The position numbers and the translations under genes are program-made. DNA of 64,000 nucleotides, taken from assembly GCA_013299045.1 (NCBI GenBank), contig JAAFJX010000004.1, positions 1 to 64,000 on the forward strand. Reading direction: 5' to 3'. Within the stretch, counting starts at the first letter, position 1, and each line of letters opens with the position of its first letter. Below, in pieces: positions 36,705 through 47,100 of this stretch. The notes under the pieces are model-generated. The model worked only from the letters and a program-made list of their open reading frames with translations, did no database searches and had not been told where the DNA came from. This DNA is from Cytophagales bacterium. Lineage in GTDB: Bacteria; Bacteroidota; Bacteroidia; Cytophagales; Bernardetiaceae.

Positions 36705-39239
36705 ATGAATTACTTGAAGTCCATAACATTCTTATTTTATCTTTACCCCATGGTTTTACTTGGGCAAAATATAGACACCAAACACCTTGCGCTGAACCTG
36801 CAATTTGATTGGCAAAAAAAACAAGCCTTCGGAACAGCCCAAATAACAGCCTCAGTGCTTAAAAAGGGCAATAAAATTTATTTGGACGCAGGTCATTTAT
36901 TGATAAATTTTATTGAATTGAACCAAAAGAAATTACCCTTCATGTATGATAGCAGCAGTTTGGACAACAATCTGGAAGTAACTCTTGATAGAGCATACAG
37001 CCCAAGCGAAACATTTCGCCTGAAAATTGACTACCGAACCCTACACGAAAACCGCGCAAATCCAGCAGCAATATGGGGTAGTTTTGGCAAAGGACTAAGA
37101 TTCCTGCAAGCTACCACCACCACACCCACTAAGCGCAAGCAAATTTGGAGCAGTGGCGAGCCAGAAAACAACAAATATTGGTTTCCTTGCAATGAGGACA
37201 TAGCCGATATTCATACCACCGAAATTAAGGCAACCGTTGAAAAGCCCCTGATGCTTATCAGTAACGGGAATCTTGTAAAAATTATTGACAATCAAGATAA
37301 TACAAGAACCTTTCATTATCAATCAGAAGTGCCTTTTCCAAACTATTTGGTGTCTTTTGTAGTGGGCGAATACGAAGATATTTTACAAAAAAGTAAGAAT
37401 ACTGCCATACACAACTACGGTTATCCGCACGAAAAAGAGGCAGTCAGTGCTACTGTTGAGTTGTTACCGAACATGATGCAGTTTTTGGAGGAGAAAATTG
37501 GCCATGATTATCCTTTTAAGCATTATAGCCAGGTGGTTGTACAGGATTATCCCTACCCTGGCTTGGTTGGACAAAATGCAGCCGTTATGCTCTCTGATAA
37601 TTACATTGATGACTACGGTGTTCATAAGGACTTCAAATATTTGTGGGACGGTGTGGCCATGCAAGCCTTAGCTAACCAATGGTTTGGAAACCTCATCATG
37701 CCCAAATCTTGGGAAGACCTTTGGCTCAATAATGCCTTTGCGTATTATTTTGCAGGACTTTACACCGCCAAATGTAATGGTAAAGAAGAGTATCTGGCTT
37801 ACTACTATCCATTTGAAAAATCCAACATTATGGGAGATTGGAACGCCAACAACAAGCACCCCATCGTACCTCTTCAGGTAAAAGACCTTCTTTCTTTTAC
37901 AACAGATAGTTACTCAAAATTTCGTGGGGCGCTGGTTTTAAGAATGTTACAGCAGGAAATCGGCGATGAGAATTGGTGGAAAGCCATGCGTTATTACGTG
38001 CAAACGAATGCAGGCAGGCAGGTGAGCACCAAAGATTTTCAAAAAGCTGTAGAAAAAATAACGGGCAAGTCCTACGAGTGGTTCTTTCAGCAATGGCTTT
38101 ATAGAATTGGTTTGCCAGCATTCCTCGTAACAAAAAACTACAATACTCATCAAAAGCAGCTTTTATTGACTGTCAAACAGATACAAAGTCAAGATTATGA
38201 TACAGATTATCAAAAAGTTACATTTTTTGAAGGTAAAATTGATATAGAAATTGATGGACGCATAGAAACGATACTTTTGAAGCCTCAAGCAGAAAACACC
38301 TTTGCTTTTTCTTGGCCAGAAAATCCAAAATTTGTCAATTTCAATGTAGAAGAGCGCTTTCTCTGCGAAACATCTTTTGACAAAACACCAGAAGAGTATC
38401 TTCATCAACTACAAAACAGCAATGATGTACTTGCCAAACAAAAAGCGTTGGATAAATTGGTAGAAATAGTGCAAGACAGCACCGTAAGTTCATCATTGAA
38501 AGAAAAAATTTCGCAAGCTATGGTTGCTGAGTTTCAGTCTGAGCAATATTGGCGCTACCGATGGTATGTTTTGGGTTCTTTGCAAAAGATTTGGCCTTTA
38601 CCTTACTCCAACACTACGATTGCCTTTTTGAAAGAGGCTATCCAAAAAGAAAAATCATGGCTCAAAAGCACAGCTATTACAATGCTCGGCAGAAGCAATA
38701 ATTCAGAATACAAAAATCTTTATATCAATGCTTTAACTGATGAAAGCGACCGCGTAGTTAATGCAGCAGCCATTGCCTTAGGCAAAACAAAAAGCGCAGA
38801 TGCCCTTGAAATACTACTCAACTTAGAAAATAAATCTTCTTGGAAGAATCAAAACAGAATCAGCGCGCTAAATGGCTTGCAGCAATTAGGCGACGTAAAA
38901 GCAACGGACTATGCGCTAAAGTGTATTGCGGACAATCAATCGCCGCGCTGGTATCTGGCCACTCCTGTTTGGGACTATCCTTTCGCAGCAGTCAATACAT
39001 TGGTAGCGCTGGGCAAGGCAGAACTCGGCTACCCTATTCTTTTTGAGCGCTTTAAGAAGTCCCTACAAGATAATGACGTGAATGATATTTTTCAGAATGT
39101 GCAACTCATTAATCTTTTGTCAGACGAGCGCGCCAAAGAAATTTATGTGCTTTTGAAGCAAAAATACCAAAAAGATGCTGCCATGATTGAGGCCATAACC
39201 AACTATGAAAATCAGTATTTAGAATCCATCAAAAAATGA
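36705..39239 (+). CDS. M1 aminopeptidase-like protein without zinc site, with HEAT repeats
   Basis: The 844-residue protein has a signal peptide (to about residue 20), an M1 N-terminal beta domain, an M1 catalytic-like domain (about 240-480) and C-terminal HEAT-like repeats (about 560-840). M1 enzymes have HEXXHQWFGN followed by E in NEGFA. Here the aligned residues read QALANQWFGN (320-329) and NNAFA (342-346), so both His ligands, the catalytic Glu and the third ligand are all replaced. The GxMEN motif is likewise GQNA. The fold is kept but the enzyme must be inactive as an aminopeptidase. A binding or scaffold role outside the cytoplasm is inferred. Confidence 0.85.
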   Translation: MNYLKSITFLFYLYPMVLLGQNIDTKHLALNLQFDWQKKQAFGTAQITASVLKKGNKIYLDAGHLLINFIELNQKKLPFMYDSSSLDNNLEVTLDRAYSPSETFRLKIDYRTLHENRANPAAIWGSFGKGLRFLQATTTTPTKRKQIWSSGEPENNKYWFPCNEDIADIHTTEIKATVEKPLMLISNGNLVKIIDNQDNTRTFHYQSEVPFPNYLVSFVVGEYEDILQKSKNTAIHNYGYPHEKEAVSATVELLPNMMQFLEEKIGHDYPFKHYSQVVVQDYPYPGLVGQNAAVMLSDNYIDDYGVHKDFKYLWDGVAMQALANQWFGNLIMPKSWEDLWLNNAFAYYFAGLYTAKCNGKEEYLAYYYPFEKSNIMGDWNANNKHPIVPLQVKDLLSFTTDSYSKFRGALVLRMLQQEIGDENWWKAMRYYVQTNAGRQVSTKDFQKAVEKITGKSYEWFFQQWLYRIGLPAFLVTKNYNTHQKQLLLTVKQIQSQDYDTDYQKVTFFEGKIDIEIDGRIETILLKPQAENTFAFSWPENPKFVNFNVEERFLCETSFDKTPEEYLHQLQNSNDVLAKQKALDKLVEIVQDSTVSSSLKEKISQAMVAEFQSEQYWRYRWYVLGSLQKIWPLPYSNTTIAFLKEAIQKEKSWLKSTAITMLGRSNNSEYKNLYINALTDESDRVVNAAAIALGKTKSADALEILLNLENKSSWKNQNRISALNGLQQLGDVKATDYALKCIADNQSPRWYLATPVWDYPFAAVNTLVALGKAELGYPILFERFKKSLQDNDVNDIFQNVQLINLLSDERAKEIYVLLKQKYQKDAAMIEAITNYENQYLESIKK

Positions 39240-39700
39240 AGATAAAATACGCTTACCAAGCTCGCCCCATTCGTTTTCTAGAAATTTTGCAATACGAAGG
39301 TTGGTCTATCAAACTGTACAGTATTTCGGTCAGGAACGAATTGGTATCAGATTCAGACCTCATATATTGCAAGTCTGAAATACCTAACTGGCTAAAAAAA
39401 AGCGAACTCTACAACTTGGATACCTATAAAGTAGCCACACTCATTATACACGAAGGGCGCGAAGGCTGCTTTGCAATCATAAACTGGTGGATTGATGAAA
39501 ATATGTTACAAAACTTTGTTTATTTACGCCGCAATGGGAAAACAGACTTTGAATTGTTTTCAGACAAGGGCATCACCACTTGTGTATGGGAAATGGCAGT
39601 GCTTTGGCACGAACGAAACGCATGGGTGAAGCACATCTTGAGCAAATATCAAAAGCCTGATTTTGAGGCTTATCTGAACGACCAACTGAACGCTGATTGA
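39236..39700 (+). CDS. Protein of unknown function (154 residues)
   Basis: The start ATG overlaps the stop of the M1-like gene (ATGA), so translation is coupled. The sequence is aromatic-rich and acidic (GCFAIINWWIDENMLQNFVY, WEMAVLWHERNAWVKHIL), predicted mixed alpha/beta, with no signal peptide or membrane helix. I do not recognise the family with confidence. Its position, between the M1-like protein and a GNAT enzyme, links it to the operon's unknown role. Confidence 0.75.
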   Translation: MKIKYAYQARPIRFLEILQYEGWSIKLYSISVRNELVSDSDLIYCKSEIPNWLKKSELYNLDTYKVATLIIHEGREGCFAIINWWIDENMLQNFVYLRRNGKTDFELFSDKGITTCVWEMAVLWHERNAWVKHILSKYQKPDFEAYLNDQLNAD

Positions 39701-40152
39701 TGATGCAACATACCATAAGAACAATTCAAAAAAGCGATTTGGATAGTGTAGTGGCACTTTGCGCCGAGCACGCTGTGTATGAAAAGACACACTACCAAGC
39801 TTTAGGCAAGGCTGAGCTCCTTGCAAGAATGCTTTTTTGCCAACATCCCCAGCTGCATGGCCTAGTAGCAGAAATTGAGAACGAAATCATTGGCTATACC
39901 ACCTTTAGCCGCGAATGTTCCACCTGGAACGCCAGCTTTTATGTGCATCTAGATTGCTTGTTTTTGAAAGAAGATTATCGCGGTTTAGGTATTGGCAGAG
40001 CACTTATCAAACAAGTTTTAGCCTACGCCACGCAAATAAAGGCCAGCCATATAGAGTGGCAAACTCCTGTTTTTAATCATCGCGCCATCAAGTTCTATAA
40101 CCGAATTGGGGCTACCTCTAAAGAAAAATTACGCTTTACTTTAACCCTTTGA
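39700..40152 (+). CDS. GNAT-family N-acetyltransferase
   Basis: The protein is about 150 residues with the acetyl-CoA-binding loop DYRGLGIGRALIKQ (motif A, R/Q-x-x-G-x-G) and a C-terminal W..N..AIKFYNRIGA motif B. The DLDSVVALCAEHAVYE N-terminus is typical. The acceptor is unknown; amine or amino-acid acetylation is possible. The start is taken at ATG 39700, which overlaps the upstream TGA (TGATG); a second ATG follows at once. Confidence 0.85.
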   Translation: MMQHTIRTIQKSDLDSVVALCAEHAVYEKTHYQALGKAELLARMLFCQHPQLHGLVAEIENEIIGYTTFSRECSTWNASFYVHLDCLFLKEDYRGLGIGRALIKQVLAYATQIKASHIEWQTPVFNHRAIKFYNRIGATSKEKLRFTLTL

Positions 40153-40155
40153 AAA

Positions 40156-40683
40156 ATGAAAAAATCTGACATCAAACTCATGCCGCCTTATTTTGATAGA
40201 TACATCAATTTGGCTGAGGACGTTTCGCTCCTAGACTCTTTGCAAATCAGCTTGAAAGAGCTTGAAAAAGCACCCCTCAAAAAATGGAGAGCGCTCGGCG
40301 ACAAAGTTTATGCCGAAGGGAAATGGACACTCAAGGATATTTTGCAACACTACCTGGATACAGAACGGGTGTTTGTTTATCGCATTACGGCCATTGCGCG
40401 TGGCGAAAAGCAAAGAATGACTCCCTACAACGAAGAGGATTATGCCAAAAATACGACTGCAAACAACCGAACCATTGAAGACCTTTTAGAAGAGTTAATT
40501 CTGGTCAGGAAAGGGACGATTGCCTTGTTTAAATCTTTCAATACCGAAATGCTGCACCAGCAAGGCAGAGGCGCTGGCAAAATGCGCTATTGCCCCCTGT
40601 CTTTGGGCTTTATGCTGGCTGGGCATCAGCGTTGGCACTTTAAAGTGCTAGAAGAAAGATATTATCCACTCTTAAACGAGTAA
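40156..40683 (+). CDS. DinB-family protein
   Basis: The 175-residue DinB four-helix bundle has the metal-site histidines in LKDILQHYLDTERVFVYR and MLAGHQRWHFKVLEERYY. Such bundles bind a divalent metal and several are thiol-dependent transferases. It is distinct in sequence from the cassette DinB at 12626. It begins three bases after the GNAT stop. Confidence 0.82.
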   Translation: MKKSDIKLMPPYFDRYINLAEDVSLLDSLQISLKELEKAPLKKWRALGDKVYAEGKWTLKDILQHYLDTERVFVYRITAIARGEKQRMTPYNEEDYAKNTTANNRTIEDLLEELILVRKGTIALFKSFNTEMLHQQGRGAGKMRYCPLSLGFMLAGHQRWHFKVLEERYYPLLNE

Positions 40684-40687
40684 AATC

Positions 40688-40978
40688 ATGTTGGAAATTA
40701 GACCAAATTGTGAAAATTGTTGTAAGGATTTGCCAAACGACAGCACAGAAGCCATGATTTGCACTTTTGAATGCACATTTTGTAAAACCTGTGTAGAGAC
40801 CATCTTAGAAAACGTTTGCCCAAACTGCTGCGGCGGCTTTGAAAAAAGACCAACACGACCAAAAAAGTTATTAAAAAAGCACCCTACAAGGCAACAGAGC
40901 TATTTTCAACCCATCAACCTTGAAAAATTTGAGGTACTGAAGCAGAAAATAAAGGCTACAAAACCAGAAGAAAGATAA
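40688..40978 (+). CDS. DUF1272 cysteine-rich protein
   Basis: The N-terminal 60 residues are the DUF1272 domain: PNCENCCKDLPNDSTEAMIC, then CTFCKTCVETILENVCPNC, with eight or more cysteines placed as CxxC pairs for a treble-clef-like zinc site. The C-terminal 36 residues are lysine-rich. DUF1272 has no known function but often travels with GNAT and DinB genes in operons like this one. It is the last gene of the operon. Confidence 0.85.
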   Translation: MLEIRPNCENCCKDLPNDSTEAMICTFECTFCKTCVETILENVCPNCCGGFEKRPTRPKKLLKKHPTRQQSYFQPINLEKFEVLKQKIKATKPEER

Positions 40979-41123
40979 ACGCTGTTTGTTCGTAAATAAA
41001 TGGCCTTTCTTGCCATTATTCTTAAAACAAAAGGCTTTGAAATTGCGTATACGTTACATCAAATTCGGGCAAAAAAAAGCCAAAAAATGTAATTTACGCA
41101 TTAACAAACTGTTTATCAAAGCG

Positions 41124-42620
41124 ATGGAAATTAATAACCGAACTTATCTTTATCTAGCCGGCCTTGTGGTGGCTGCATTTATGGGCGGCATCTTGTCGCT
41201 GATGGCCTATACACAACTTTTGGAAACAAATTCAGGGCACTATTCGCAGCAGGAGGCTCTGCAAGGTTTGGTCAGGCAGGCCAGTTATGGCGGCCCTCAG
41301 AACCTAGACTTTACGCCTGTTGCCAAAGCAGTTACCCCAGCCGTGGTGCACATCAAAACTTTTGGCAACGCCCAAGCCATGACCTCTGGGAATCAAATGT
41401 TTGACGACATGATGCGAGACTTTTTTGGTGGGCCAGAGCGCCGCCAAGACGGCGACCCAGACAATCAACGTTTATCCTCAGGTTCGGGAGTTATTATTGA
41501 GGCAAATGGCTTTATCGTTACGAATAACCACGTCATTGATGGAGCAGAAAAAATTGTTGTGGCATTGGACAACAAAAAAGAATATGATGCCAAACTAATT
41601 GGTACTGACCCCACCACCGATTTAGCGCTTCTGAAAATTGAAGCAGAACGCTTGCCATTTTTGGGTTATGGTAACTCTGATGCGGTACAAATTGGCGAAT
41701 GGGTTTTGGCAGTTGGCAATCCCTTTGATTTGACTTCAACTGTTACGGCTGGTATAGTGAGTGCTAAAGCAAGAAGTATCAATATCTTACGACGTGCTGA
41801 TGGTATGGGTGTTGAGTCTTTTATTCAAACAGATGCGGCAGTAAACCCTGGCAATAGCGGTGGTGCATTGGTAAATTTGAAAGGTGAACTCATTGGCATT
41901 AATACGGCTATTGCCACACAAACAGGCTCTTATTCAGGGTATTCTTTTGCTGTACCTGCTGCTATTGCCCGCAAAGTGGTTCAAGACCTCAAAGAATTTG
42001 GTTCAGTTCAACGCGGCCTGCTTGGTGTAACGATTAAAGAAGTTACACCTGAAATAGCAACTAAACTAAAAATGAGTGAGATAAAAGGCGTTTATGTAGA
42101 AAGCCTCACCGCGCAGGGAGCTGCCAAGAGTGCTGGTATCGTGGCTGGAGATTTGATTCTGAGCATAGATGGGCAGCCAGTCAATTCCGTGCCAGAGCTA
42201 CAAGAAAGCGTGGCAAGGCATAGACCTGGCGACGTGGTGAAAGTTAAACTACTCCGCGATTCCGAAACGGTGGACTTAGACGTAAAACTCAAGAATAAAG
42301 ACGGCAACACCGATATAGTACAGCAAACAACAGAAGAAAATAATACCTTTTTGAGTAATGTGGGCGCGGAGTTCAGAGAAATGACAGACGAAGAAAAGCA
42401 AAAACACAGCACAGGCGGTGTGGTTGTTACGCGCCTTCTTGAAGGTAGTAAACTCAAGGAGTCTAATATTCCTATTGGCTTCATTATAACTCATGTAGAA
42501 AAAGAAAAAGTAAGTTCGGTATCCGAGCTACGTACTGCACTTGCAGACCGAACCGGTGGCCTGCTATTAGAAGGAATTACGCAAGAAGGACGTAAACTCT
42601 TTTTCGCAATAGGTTTATAG
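41124..42620 (+). CDS. Do/HtrA-type periplasmic serine protease with two PDZ domains
   Basis: The start MEINNRTYLYLAGLVVAAF at 41124 gives 498 residues and an N-terminal membrane anchor; 46 upstream codons are basic and unlike the family. The trypsin-like domain (about 65-275) has the complete triad: His136 in TNNHVIDG, Asp166 in TDLALLKI, Ser245 in NPGNSGGAL. PDZ1 (about 290-385) and PDZ2 (about 400-495) follow. It degrades or refolds damaged envelope proteins. It is followed by a strong terminator. Confidence 0.93.
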   Translation: MEINNRTYLYLAGLVVAAFMGGILSLMAYTQLLETNSGHYSQQEALQGLVRQASYGGPQNLDFTPVAKAVTPAVVHIKTFGNAQAMTSGNQMFDDMMRDFFGGPERRQDGDPDNQRLSSGSGVIIEANGFIVTNNHVIDGAEKIVVALDNKKEYDAKLIGTDPTTDLALLKIEAERLPFLGYGNSDAVQIGEWVLAVGNPFDLTSTVTAGIVSAKARSINILRRADGMGVESFIQTDAAVNPGNSGGALVNLKGELIGINTAIATQTGSYSGYSFAVPAAIARKVVQDLKEFGSVQRGLLGVTIKEVTPEIATKLKMSEIKGVYVESLTAQGAAKSAGIVAGDLILSIDGQPVNSVPELQESVARHRPGDVVKVKLLRDSETVDLDVKLKNKDGNTDIVQQTTEENNTFLSNVGAEFREMTDEEKQKHSTGGVVVTRLLEGSKLKESNIPIGFIITHVEKEKVSSVSELRTALADRTGGLLLEGITQEGRKLFFAIGL

Positions 42621-42638
42621 AACCATATTCAACGCAAG

Positions 42639-42683
42639 AAACAACAAACAAAACACTTCCCATACGGGTTTTGTTTGTTGTTT
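42639..42683 (+). terminator. Terminator after the HtrA gene
   Basis: The arms AACAACAAACAAAAC and GTTTTGTTTGTTGTT (15 bp) with a 13-base loop end in TTTCTATTTT, starting about 19 bases after the stop. Confidence 0.8.
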
Positions 42684-42727
42684 CTATTTTGGTGTGTTTT
42701 ATCAACTGCTACTCCAACCATGGTAGC

Positions 42728-43162
42728 TAGCCTTCCCTTAAAAAATACATAAAGTATTTATTATCAGAAAATTAACCAATATTTTTATCTTTAAAATCTA
42801 CTAGTTTTTAGCCTGTTTTGTCAAATAATTGGCAAAACCTCAAGGGCTTCTTACGGCCTGTCACGCCTCGCATCAGACAAAAGCGAATGGCTCAAAGGTC
42901 AGAGGGTGAGATTTTCTGTGCCACTATGCTTTTTAAGAGAATGAATCAAAGAAAAAGCCATTCGCTGGTTTAGATGAAAAAAGGCTGCTTTTTTCATCTA
43001 AATTGGCCTTTTGCGAGGCTTGATTTTTTTGCTACTTTTTGCATCAAGGCAAAAAGTAGAGAGAAAAAGCCCCCCCAAATCATGAGCGTGTTCCAAAAGC
43101 AGATAAATCATATCAATCAATTGATGTGCTTGTTCTTATGCCAGCTTTTTAAGGGACGACTA
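42728..43162. mobile_element. MITE-like element, copy D (435 bp, most complete)
   Basis: It has both ends (TAGCCTTCCCTTAAAAAATA and ...TTTTTAAGGGACGACTA) with TA flanks. It contains all blocks found separately in other copies, and no plausible protein gene. At 43165 another left end, TAGTCTTCCCTTAAAATATA, follows directly, showing a second copy or tandem insertion, now truncated. A C7 run lies near 43069. Confidence 0.8.
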
Positions 43163-43209
43163 GCTAGTCTTCCCTTAAAATATAAAGCATTCTTAGTACT
43201 TATTGAGGC

Positions 43210-43653
43210 TTAAATTGCAGTATTGCTGGATACGCCTTTCTGCCACTTGCTCAGAACTTCAAACCAGTTGCGGTTATCTGCGGTACGCATAAAGCGATTG
43301 TAATTGAAGATGATGTAAACAACAAACTCGTGGTTGCCATTTTCTATTCGCATTCGCAGTGGCTGATAGGTAAGCCCCAAGGAACGGTCTTCAAAAGTTG
43401 TAAAAACATTATCAAAACCTAAAAAAACGTCGGCAAGTTGTTTATAATTGAAAGTCAGCAACATTGGCTTGCTGGTTTCGCGGTCATTGCCTTCAAACTC
43501 AAAATATTTCGCGTTCAAGCGGACTACACCTCGGTATTTATGGAGTGGCTCAGAAAAAGCCGCCCTAGCCTTTATCCAATCCCAAAAATTGCGGTTTTCT
43601 ATATCATCTTTAAAAACCAACAGCGCATCTGCATTGTGTAGAAACTCGCTCAT
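43210..43653 (-). CDS. Protein of unknown function (147 residues)
   Basis: This protein has no signal peptide or membrane helix. The chain is aromatic- and Asn/Arg-rich with alternating strands (RGVVRLNAKYFEFEG, PMLLTFNYKQLADVFLGF, HEFVVYIIFNYNRF), suggesting a small beta-barrel or PH-like fold. I do not recognise a family. It stands alone between MITE copy D and the LRR gene, on the minus strand. Confidence 0.6.
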   Translation of the reverse strand: MSEFLHNADALLVFKDDIENRNFWDWIKARAAFSEPLHKYRGVVRLNAKYFEFEGNDRETSKPMLLTFNYKQLADVFLGFDNVFTTFEDRSLGLTYQPLRMRIENGNHEFVVYIIFNYNRFMRTADNRNWFEVLSKWQKGVSSNTAI

Positions 43654-44167
43654 TATTGCTATGCTTAATGTTAAAAAGGCAGTTCTGATATTCTGTATGT
43701 ATTAAACTCAATAGTTATAGCACACCCTCATTCATAGCGCTATTGGCTGCAATATAGCCAAAAAACAGATTCTGTAACAAAAAGCATAACTTTTTTTTAT
43801 ATGCCCACAAAAAAAACAAGGCTGTTATGAACGGCCTTGTTTATCAGTTTACTAACTATGGCTATAAAATATTAAAAATTCTCCCTAATTGAAACTTGTT
43901 TTGGTTTAAAATTGAACCAATGGTAATCCATGTTTGTACGGTTATTCAATCTTAGTTGGTTTATTGTTTGACGTTAAAGAGGGTTTTGGAGTAACCCTCT
44001 TTAGCGCAATAAAATGTAGTAAAGGGTAGTTGCAAATTACAATGAGCTACCTAAGTATTCATACGAAAATTGCGTTAGCGGCTGTTCCAAAAACAAACTC
44101 GCTTCTGTATGAATGACCCACTTTCTAACCAAATGGTTGTAAGTCTGTTTTATTTTTTTACAAAAAA
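43654..44167. other. 514-base gap with two hairpins
   Basis: AAACAAGG...CCTTGTTT (43815-43842) is followed on the minus strand by eight T and could end the LRR transcript. TAAAGAGGGTT/AACCCTCTTTA (43975-44003) is an 11-bp perfect stem with a 7-base loop and no T-tract. No gene was recognised. Confidence 0.55.
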
Positions 44168-47100
44168 CTATTCAATAATCAGTCGCTTTAGAACAAAACC
44201 CTTTGTGGTTGCTATTTTAAGCCAAAAAAGCCCCTTGCTTATGTTTGGCAAAGTACAACTACCATCTTGCCCCAGACTAAGTTGGCTATGAAGCTGCCCA
44301 GTATTTGTATAAATCCAAACTTCTGATTGCAGGCTCAATGCTCCAGAATTAACTCGAAAGAACAGGGGGCTGTTGGCCTTGGCCGGATTGGGGTACAAGC
44401 CTATACTCTGGCTCAGTATTTCGTCCGAAAGACCGCTCACTACGGCAAAATTACTGATATAAAACGCTCTGCTATAGAGTTTTAGTTTAGGAAAATAGGG
44501 GCTAGCGGCTTCACACACATAGAGGCCAGTGTCGGCATCGGAGCGAAAGTTAAGCGTAAAGGCGCTATCAAAACGGTCGGTGAGTGGTATCCCGTTTTTG
44601 AACCAACGGAAGCTCAAATCTGAGCCGCGAGTGTGCATAAAAAGACGATAACTTTTGCCCACTTCAGGGCGCAAATTATAGGCAATACCCACGCTGTCTT
44701 GCTTTTCGTAGTTCATAAAAGCAAGGCTTTGGAATGGCTCTAGGTCATTAAATTCTAGTTTGTTGCCCGATAAATCCAGATTTTTGAGGCCAGCATTTTT
44801 CTTAAAGTCCACCAGCGAGTCAATTTGACTGCCCCTGAGGCGCAAGTCGCGCAGAAGTTGCAAATCTGTCAGTGCTGCATTCAGACCCAATTTATTGCCG
44901 TTTAGGTTTAAAACTTCTAGGGCCTCAAGGTCGCGTATGGAAGGAGGTATTCTGCCATCTAGCTCGTTGCTAGGCAAAACGATAGAAGTTACACGTCCTG
45001 CTAAGTTGGTTTTTACACCTTCCCATTTGGCAATGGGCACACCTTTTGAGAGCCAGTTCCAGCGCACCCCCCATTCTAGGCCGTTGGTGGCATTAAACAA
45101 GGATACCAGAGCCAAGGAGTCCTTGCGGAGGTCTTCGGGCGTAACGACGAACAAGATTTTGATTTCAGAAATAAGCGCTGTGTTGGTTGCTATGGTGTTT
45201 GTAACAATACATTCATAAACACCCTGTTCGGAGCGGTCTGCACTAGAACCACCGATTGTTGGATTTACTTTGCCGCTAACAGGGTTGCCGTCCTTACGCC
45301 ATTGATAAACATTTGCTGTACCACCAACGATGCAAGAAAAAGTGTAAGGCAGCCCAGGTTTGACGATAATGACTTCACGCTCACTGACTTTTGCCTGCTG
45401 GTCGTAAGTAAAAATAGGAATGCCTACATTATATTCCAAGTCTTCAAAAGTAAAGCGATTTTGGTCTGCCAAAAGCATTTGCATAGTAGGAATCCCGTTC
45501 AGCTTGGGCAAGACAGCCAAATTGTTTTCGCGTACATCAAGAATCTTGAGTGCTTTCAATTTGTTGCTGAGTATCATTACGGCAAAACTATTCTGGCGGA
45601 TTTTAATCTCTTCTATTTGGTCTAGTTCATGGAGGTCTAGTGTGGCCGTTAAGCGGTTGCTGCTGAGGTCTAGTACGCTTAGGTTTTTGAGCTGATTCAA
45701 GGCATAAGGCACTTCTCCGCGTAAACCAAGTGTTTCATTATTAGGAAAATCAGGGTCTTTGGTTTCTGCAAGCAACAAATTTTTAAGAAACGTCATATTG
45801 CCAACCGTTGCAGGAATAAAGCCAGTCAGGACATTCCGGTTTAAATTGAAAGTTTCGCAGCCCGACAAATTGCCTATTTCATTAGGCAGAGCGCCTCTTA
45901 AATTATTGTTTGCCAAATTAACGGTGGCTACACGTCCGCTCCTCATGGTCAGCCCAAACCATTCGTCAAGAGGGCGTGCCGACACCCAGTTGTCGCTTCT
46001 GCGCCAGGCAGGGCCAGCGGTAGAGTTATAGAGCGCCACAAGCGCCAAAGAGTCTTGGCGGCGCTCTCCGCTTGTGTTCACAAAAAGAGTGATAGGATTG
46101 CGTAAAAGCACTAAACCCGGCACAGGTGGGTAGGATATAGCCACGTGATATACTCCTTCGTCTTTTTCTTTTGCAGACGGAAAGTTTAAGGTGGCGAGTG
46201 TGTCGGCTGGCAGAATTTTGTCGTTTTTGAACCATTTGTGGTCAAACTGAGCGGAGTCTAAACTCACCGAAAAGGTAAGCGAAGCCCCGTCTGCAGCCAG
46301 AACTAACTCGGTGTTATCTAAATTAGCTTGAGGCGAATAGGTATAGAGGGTAATGCCAATATTGGGGAGTATATCATTAAAAATTAATTTGTTGTTTTCA
46401 ACCATCAATTCGGTGAGTGTACTGATACTCTTGAGCTTAGGCAAGTCGACGAGATGGTTATTGGCTAGGTTCAACCGTTCGAGAGCTGCCATGCCCGCCA
46501 AGCCTGCGCTTGTTACGTCTGTAAACTGATTGTTGTTGAGGCGCAAATTTTTGAGTAAGTCCAAGCTACCAAAGCCAGTGCTTAGGCTGCCAGCGAGCAA
46601 ATTGTTGGATAAATCCAAGTACTCAAGAAGCGTCAGCGTACTTAAATTGGGCAGCGCCCCGTTGAACTGATTTTGGGACAAGTCTAAAATTTTGAGTTTG
46701 GGCAATTCTCTAATATTTTCGGTTATTGTGCCGTAGAGTTTGTTTTGTGCTAAATTCAAAACTTCCAGCATTTCAATTTCAGAAATAGCAGAGGGCAGAT
46801 TCCCTTCTAAATTATTATTGTTAAGGTTCAATTCTGTTACACGATTATCTGCCGATATAGTAACGCCATACCAAGTATTCAATTTTCCTGTGAGCCAGTT
46901 GGTCTTATTAGTCCAATTAGGGCCGTTTGTAGAATTATAGAACAAAACGAGCGCAAGAGAATCCTTGACTCTATCCACACTGTTATCCACATTGATTTTG
47001 ATGTTGTTGCGCTGTAACGTTAGGAGCGGCACGTCTGGGTTTTTAATGTTGCAGGAGTATGTGCCCGCATCGCTGACCTTTGCGTCCAGAATGGTATAAG

